Shown here in pieces: positions 7,128-10,378 of a stretch of DNA of 10,378 nucleotides. The stretch lies in assembly GCA_903829565.1 (NCBI GenBank), contig CAIKQM010000338.1, positions 1 to 10,378 of the forward strand, in the 5' to 3' direction. The position numbers and the translations under genes were made by a program. The DNA comes from an uncultured Planctomycetota bacterium. GTDB lineage: Bacteria; Planctomycetota; UBA1135; GCA-002686595. Numbering within the stretch: the stretch's first letter is position 1; each line of letters begins with the position of its first letter. The notes under the pieces are model-generated. The model searched no databases. It had not been told where the DNA came from and worked only from the letters and a program-made list of their open reading frames with translations.

Positions 7128-8051
7128 ATGACCGGTACTCGAACGGCGGATCTGTGGCTAGGCGGCTCGCACGCGCGCCTTCCGTTCCCCTTGCTAGCCA
7201 GCGGCAAGGTGCGCGATGTCTATGAGCTCGACGCACAGCATCTGCTGTTTGTGACGAGTGATCGTGTCTCGGCCTTCGATGTGATCATGCGCGAAGGAGT
7301 GCAGCACAAGGGACGCGTGCTGACGGCGATTTCGACGTGGTGGTTTGAGCGCACGCGCGACATCATCGCCAACCACTTAGTCTCGGCGCGCGTCGAGGAT
7401 GTGCCCTTGCTCGACAACGACCAACGCGAGGCGCTGCGCGGACGGGTGTTGATCGTGCAACGCGCCATGCCCAGCACGGTCGAATGGGTGGTGCGCGGTT
7501 GGATGGCCGGATCGGGATGGAAGGAGTACCAGAAGACGGGCTCCATCTGCGGTGTGGCTTTGCCGGCGGGACTGCAGCTGGCCTCGCGTCTGCCGCAGCC
7601 CATTCTCACGCCGACCACCAAGGAAGCGGCCCACGACATCCCCATCGATGAGGCCGAAGCACGCCGTCGCGTGGGTGACAGCTTCTTTGACGAAGCCAAG
7701 CGCGCCACACTCGCGCTGTACCAGCGCGGCGCGCAGACCCTCGAGCGCCACGGCCTGTTGTTGGCGGACACCAAGTTCGAGTTCGGCACGCGTGATGGTC
7801 GCGTGCTATTGATCGACGAGATGCTCACACCGGATTCGTCGCGCTTCTGGGATGCGGCGCAAGTGCGCACCGGCTTCAGCCCGCCGTCGTGGGACAAGCA
7901 AATTTTACGCGACTGGCTCGAGCAGCAACCGTGGAACAAGGAACCGCCGCCTCCGCCGGTAGACCCAGGCATTTTGGCGCGTGTGTCACAACGCTACCTT
8001 GAACTGTGTGTCAAGCTAACTGGACAGGTGCCCGAAGGAGTCCAAGCATGA
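7128..8051 (+). CDS. purC: Phosphoribosylaminoimidazole-succinocarboxamide synthase (SAICAR synthetase)
   Basis: ATP-dependent enzyme of de novo purine synthesis that condenses CAIR with aspartate to form SAICAR in the cytoplasm. The 307-residue protein is the long form, as in yeast Ade1 and a subset of bacteria, rather than the 235-240-residue E. coli or Bacillus type. Signatures in order are SGKVRDVYEL (25-34), TSDRVSAFD (43-51), RGWMAGSGWKEY (123-134), PILTPTTK (158-165), LLADTKFEFG (211-220), and DEMLTPDSSRFWD (230-242). A proline-rich stretch (272-278) precedes the C-terminal helix. The ATG at 7128 has no visible ribosome binding site; a -10-like CATACT only eight bases upstream suggests a possible leaderless mRNA. 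The TGA stop overlaps the mtnA ATG (ATGA), so the two are probably translationally coupled. Confidence 0.97.
   Translation: MTGTRTADLWLGGSHARLPFPLLASGKVRDVYELDAQHLLFVTSDRVSAFDVIMREGVQHKGRVLTAISTWWFERTRDIIANHLVSARVEDVPLLDNDQREALRGRVLIVQRAMPSTVEWVVRGWMAGSGWKEYQKTGSICGVALPAGLQLASRLPQPILTPTTKEAAHDIPIDEAEARRRVGDSFFDEAKRATLALYQRGAQTLERHGLLLADTKFEFGTRDGRVLLIDEMLTPDSSRFWDAAQVRTGFSPPSWDKQILRDWLEQQPWNKEPPPPPVDPGILARVSQRYLELCVKLTGQVPEGVQA
8034..8040 (+). promoter_or_regulatory. Strong Shine-Dalgarno GAAGGAG of mtnA
   Basis: GAAGGAG lies inside the end of purC, seven bases before the ATG at 8048. It is the best ribosome site in the window. It decides the mtnA start in favour of this ATG over the in-frame GTG at 8006. 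Confidence 0.8.
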
Positions 8052-9130
8052 GCGCCCATGTAGAGACCCTGCGCTGGGAAGGCGGACTGCCTGGCCATTG
8101 CGCCTTGATTGAGCAAACGCGCCTGCCTCTGGAGGAAGTGTGGCTCCGTGTCGACACCGTGCCGGCCATGCACGACGCCATCAAGCGCTTGGCGGTGCGC
8201 GGTGCGCCGGCGATCGGTGTCGCCGCCGGCTATGGCGTGGTGCTCGGTGTGCAGAACCTCAGCACCCAGACAGCAGACGAGGTGCTGCGCGCAGCGCTCG
8301 AAAGCGCCGACTATCTCGCCACTTCGCGGCCCACCGCCGTCAATCTGTTCTGGGCCTTGGACCGCATGAAGGCACGCGCGCGCCGCGAACATGCAGCCCA
8401 ACGCACCGGCGCTGATCTTGTACGCGCACTCCATGCCGAGGCGCTGCTGATCCACGAGGAAGACCGCGCCATGTGCCAAGCGATGGGCCAGCACGGTGCT
8501 CCTCTGATCGAAGATGGCATGGGCATCCTGACGCACTGCAATGCGGGTGCTCTGGCGACCGGCGGCATGGGCACGGCACTGGCGCCCATCTACACCGCCA
8601 TGGCTCAAGGCAAACGCGTCAAGGTCTATGCCGACGAGACGCGTCCCCTGCTGCAAGGTGCACGCTTGACGGTCTACGAGCTGATGAAAGCGGGCGCCGA
8701 TGTCACGCTCATCACCGACAACATGGCCGCGAGCTTGATGCGCACGGGTGCGGTGGACTTGGTGTTCGTGGGCTCGGATCGCATCGCGGTGAACGGCGAT
8801 GTGTGCAACAAGATCGGCACGTACTCGGTCGCCTTGGCTGCACGCGAACATGGTGTGCCGTTCTACGCCGTGGCCCCCACGTCCACCTTTGACCCGCACT
8901 GCAAGCGCGGTGAGGACATCCACATCGAAGAGCGTGAGGCCGCGGAGATCTGCGAGGGCTTTGGCAAGCGCACGGCGCCGCATGGCACGAAGGTCTGGAA
9001 TCCGGCCTTCGACTGGACGCCGGCGCGCATGGTCAGCGGCATCGTGTGCGAGCACGGTTTGATCCGCAAGCCCAACCAACGCCGCGTGGAAGCGGTGCTC
9101 GCTCGCGCCGGTCGCTTGGCAGCGCCATAA
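8048..9130 (+). CDS. mtnA: S-methyl-5-thioribose-1-phosphate isomerase
   Basis: Converts methylthioribose-1-phosphate to methylthioribulose-1-phosphate in the methionine salvage pathway, which recycles methylthioadenosine left by polyamine synthesis. It belongs to the eIF2B-alpha/MtnA fold family. The 360-residue protein shows RGAPAIG (51-57), RPTAVNLFWALDRM (94-107), THCNAGALAT (162-171) with catalytic Cys164, ADETRP (195-200), DNMAASL (224-230), and VGSDRIAVNGD (241-251) with catalytic Asp244, followed by NKIGTY. Together these separate MtnA from eIF2B subunits and ribose-1,5-bisphosphate isomerase. The start is fixed by a strong ribosome site and the ATGA overlap with purC. No other salvage gene is visible nearby, so the rest of the pathway must be elsewhere or MtnA serves a shortened MTA shunt; the latter is inference. 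Confidence 0.97.
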   Translation: MSAHVETLRWEGGLPGHCALIEQTRLPLEEVWLRVDTVPAMHDAIKRLAVRGAPAIGVAAGYGVVLGVQNLSTQTADEVLRAALESADYLATSRPTAVNLFWALDRMKARARREHAAQRTGADLVRALHAEALLIHEEDRAMCQAMGQHGAPLIEDGMGILTHCNAGALATGGMGTALAPIYTAMAQGKRVKVYADETRPLLQGARLTVYELMKAGADVTLITDNMAASLMRTGAVDLVFVGSDRIAVNGDVCNKIGTYSVALAAREHGVPFYAVAPTSTFDPHCKRGEDIHIEEREAAEICEGFGKRTAPHGTKVWNPAFDWTPARMVSGIVCEHGLIRKPNQRRVEAVLARAGRLAAP

Positions 9131-9158
9131 CTAGCGCATCCCAGCTACAGCTTAGGGG

Positions 9159-9170
9159 GGCTCGCGAGCC
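9159..9170. repeat. Perfect 12-base palindrome before the small-protein gene
   Basis: GGCTCGCGAGCC reads the same on both strands. It lies in the 57-base gap between mtnA and the small-protein gene, 17 bases before that gene's ATG. It could be an operator half-site pair, or a small mRNA structure near the start. No T-run follows, so it is not an intrinsic terminator. Some palindromes are expected by chance in GC-rich DNA. Confidence 0.4.
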
Positions 9171-9187
9171 GATGTAGTGCTCGTCCT

Positions 9188-9382
9188 ATGAAGCAACCCA
9201 CTGAAGAGCCGGAGCAGGAACTCGATGCCCCCGAAGAGGTCACCGTCGAGGCCATGGATCGCGAGGTGTTGGAGTTCATCCGCGCCATGGATGACTACAA
9301 GCGCCTGAATCGCCGGCAGTTCCCGACATGGGGCGAAGTGTTGCGCGTGGTGCGCACGCTGGGCTACAAGCGCTCCGTCTAA
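9188..9382 (+). CDS. Small conserved-looking acidic-tailed protein of unknown function
   Basis: A 64-residue protein of unassigned function. Residues 1-25 are strongly acidic and Glu/Pro-rich, and probably disordered. Residues 26-62 form a compact module with EFIRAMDDYKRLNRR, then FPTW (45-48), then a helix ending in LGYKR. I recall similar short proteins of the pattern (hydrophobic)-DxYKRxxxRPFPxWSEVLEVLxxLGYRK in Planctomycetota and some other GC-rich bacteria, without a known role; this is from memory, not a search. The clear domain pattern and normal codon use argue that it is a real gene. It follows mtnA on the same strand after 57 bases, with no obvious ribosome site, and ends eight bases before the convergent HAD gene. 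No membrane segment, Cys pair or catalytic motif is visible. A small adaptor or nucleic-acid-binding helix pair is possible but unsupported. Confidence 0.75.
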   Translation: MKQPTEEPEQELDAPEEVTVEAMDREVLEFIRAMDDYKRLNRRQFPTWGEVLRVVRTLGYKRSV

Positions 9383-9387
9383 TGTTC

Positions 9388-9408
9388 GAGCTACAACGCG
9401 TGTAGTTC
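9388..9408. terminator. Hairpin at the convergent junction
   Basis: On the plus strand an 8-base-pair stem (GAGCTACA with TGTAGTTC, one G-U pair) closes a five-base loop, starting six bases after the small-protein stop and overlapping the HAD stop codon. Its place between converging genes fits a transcription-end role for both strands. There is no U-tract on either side, so an intrinsic terminator of the classical kind is doubtful. Confidence 0.3.
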
Positions 9409-10044
9409 CGCGGGGTCCTCGAGCCACTGCACGGGCGCCAAGTGCGCGAAGTGCTCGTGTTGGAACGGCCCCCAACGCACCGCGATGGCTGTAGCGCCGG
9501 CCGCTTGGGCGCAAGCCGCATCATGCGGCGAATCGCCCACATAGATGGCGTGCTCCGGTGCGACACCGAGCTGCTCCAACGCCAACAACAACGGCGCGGG
9601 ATCAGGCTTGTGGCGAGTGGTGTCCTCCAAGCCGACCACACACTGGAACCACTGTGGATCAAGCCCCACATGCTGCATGCCACGCTGCGCTGAAGCGCGC
9701 ATCTTGCTGGTGACGATGCCCATGGTGCGCCCGTCCGCAGCCAAACGCGCCACAGCTTCGGTCACGCCGCGATACGGTTTCACCAACTCATCGTGGTGCG
9801 CGAGATTCCACGCGCGATAGGTGCGAATCAAAGCCTCCACGCGCGCTTCTTGATCCGCACATTCGCCTACCAGCAACGAGAACTGGTGCTTCAGCGGCGT
9901 GCCCAACCAGCGCAACCACTCGCTGCGTCCCGGTGAGGGCAAGCCATGCTCCAACACCGCATGTTCGTAACTGCGCACGATCAACTCGATCGAGTCGATC
10001 AGCGTGCCGTCCAAATCAAAGATGACTGCGCGCGCTTGCGCCAT
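9391..10044 (-). CDS. HAD-superfamily phosphatase, phosphoglycolate phosphatase/PpaX-like
   Basis: Cytoplasmic haloacid dehalogenase-fold phosphatase of 217 residues with the small helical cap placed after motif I (subclass I). Motif I is FDLDGTLIDS (9-18) with nucleophile Asp10 and Asp12. Motif II is the VTSK region (111-114). RHKPDP (144-149) provides the conserved Lys146, and VGDSPHDAACA (169-179) holds the Mg-binding Asp171 and Asp175. The pattern matches the Gph/PpaX group, which dephosphorylates 2-phosphoglycolate or pyrophosphate; the substrate cannot be fixed from sequence. A TTG at 10065 would add seven residues, but the ATG at 10044 shares its A with the glyA stop (TGATG), a typical translational coupling junction, and gives the usual short N-terminus. 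Its co-expression with glyA would fit a role in the phosphoglycolate-glycine-serine route. Confidence 0.93.
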   Translation of the reverse strand: MAQARAVIFDLDGTLIDSIELIVRSYEHAVLEHGLPSPGRSEWLRWLGTPLKHQFSLLVGECADQEARVEALIRTYRAWNLAHHDELVKPYRGVTEAVARLAADGRTMGIVTSKMRASAQRGMQHVGLDPQWFQCVVGLEDTTRHKPDPAPLLLALEQLGVAPEHAIYVGDSPHDAACAQAAGATAIAVRWGPFQHEHFAHLAPVQWLEDPAELHAL

Positions 10045-10378
10045 CAGGCACTGCCCGTGGTCCAACCGGGATAGATGGGAAAGCGCTGTGTGACTTCCGC
10101 CACTTCACCGCGCACGCGTGCATGCACGCTGGCATCTTGCGGAGCGCGCAGCGTGGTGGCGATCCACGCAGCAAGCGTCTGCATCTCACCGCGTCCAAGC
10201 CCGCGCGTGGTCATCGCCGCAGTGCCCAGACGAATGCCGGAAGCCTGCATCGGCGGACGCTGATCATAAGGGATCAAGTTCTTGTTGCAGGTGAGGTTCA
10301 CCGAGTGCAGCAAGTGCTCGGCTTCCTTGCCGGAGAGCCCGGTAGCCGAGATGTCGACGAGCATCAGGTGGTTGTCCG
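10044..10378 (-). CDS. glyA: Serine hydroxymethyltransferase, C-terminal part only
   Basis: PLP-dependent enzyme that interconverts serine and glycine while charging tetrahydrofolate with a one-carbon unit. Only the last 111 residues, about a quarter of the protein, are inside the window; the PLP-lysine region and start lie beyond the right edge. The visible part begins with DNHLMLVD and continues through GLSGKEAEHLL, NKNLIPYDQRPP and SGIRLGTAAMTTRG, all standard GlyA C-terminal-domain sequence, including the Arg of SGIR that binds the substrate carboxylate. CNKN in place of the common VNKN, and PPMQ before SGIR, are mild variants. The stop TGA overlaps the ATG of the HAD phosphatase gene by one base. 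Confidence 0.96.
   Translation of the reverse strand, partial: DNHLMLVDISATGLSGKEAEHLLHSVNLTCNKNLIPYDQRPPMQASGIRLGTAAMTTRGLGRGEMQTLAAWIATTLRAPQDASVHARVRGEVAEVTQRFPIYPGWTTGSA

Noticed and set aside
8006..8047. GTG start extending MtnA by 14 residues
   Set aside because: The extension is unlike MtnA N-termini, overlaps purC by 46 bases, and places the strong GAAGGAG site inside the gene rather than before it.
7994..9079. Minus-strand frame of 361 codons opposite mtnA
   Set aside because: MtnA has its catalytic Cys, catalytic Asp, ribosome site and ATGA coupling; the opposite frame shows none of these.
10045..10065. TTG start extending the HAD phosphatase by seven residues
   Set aside because: The ATG at 10044 forms a TGATG junction with glyA and gives the usual short N-terminus before FDLDGT.

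Overview
This is a dense, GC-rich bacterial chromosomal segment made of housekeeping and salvage genes. I see no phage, insertion sequence, CRISPR, rRNA or tRNA signal. Eleven protein genes, two of them cut by the window edges, fill almost everything, and no gap between genes exceeds about 60 bases. The organism cannot be fixed from the sequence. The GC-rich coding style, mostly weak Shine-Dalgarno sites, a long-form PurC, a divergent AroA and a small protein ending in an FPTW...LGY module are compatible with Planctomycetota or a myxobacterium-like lineage; this is inference only.

Positions 1-7067, minus strand, hold a six-gene, tightly packed run that probably forms one transcription unit. 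In transcription order it reads: aroA (EPSP synthase, shikimate pathway), galE (UDP-glucose 4-epimerase), an RNase Z-like metallo-beta-lactamase-fold hydrolase, an exported M28 zinc peptidase with a PA-like domain, a PBP4-type D-Ala-D-Ala carboxypeptidase (dacB), and an inositol-monophosphatase-family gene that runs off the left edge. Junctions are 10, 6 and 55 bases, then a 49-base overlap, then 27 bases. GalE, the M28 peptidase and DacB all bear on the cell surface or periplasm. The other three are general metabolism, so the cluster is functionally mixed.

Positions 7068-7127 form a 60-base divergent promoter region with two short dyads. From it the plus strand carries purC and mtnA, which overlap by ATGA with a strong ribosome binding site before mtnA. 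A 64-residue conserved-looking small protein follows, preceded by a perfect 12-base palindrome. PurC works in IMP synthesis and MtnA in methylthioadenosine (methionine) salvage, so the pair touches adenine nucleotide turnover from two sides.

Positions 9391-10378, minus strand, hold glyA (C-terminal part only, entering from the right edge) followed by a HAD-family phosphatase whose ATG shares one base with the glyA stop (TGATG). This unit converges on the small-protein gene with only 8 bases between stops, and a hairpin sits at the junction.

The start codons that matter were chosen by hand. GalE, MtnA and the HAD enzyme can each be extended upstream to a TTG or GTG start, but ATG starts fit the gene junctions, and for mtnA the ribosome binding site, better. 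I do not find evidence for an undescribed defence, mobile or RNA system here. The most worthwhile leads are the small protein, the variant AroA active-site loop, and the operon partnerships.
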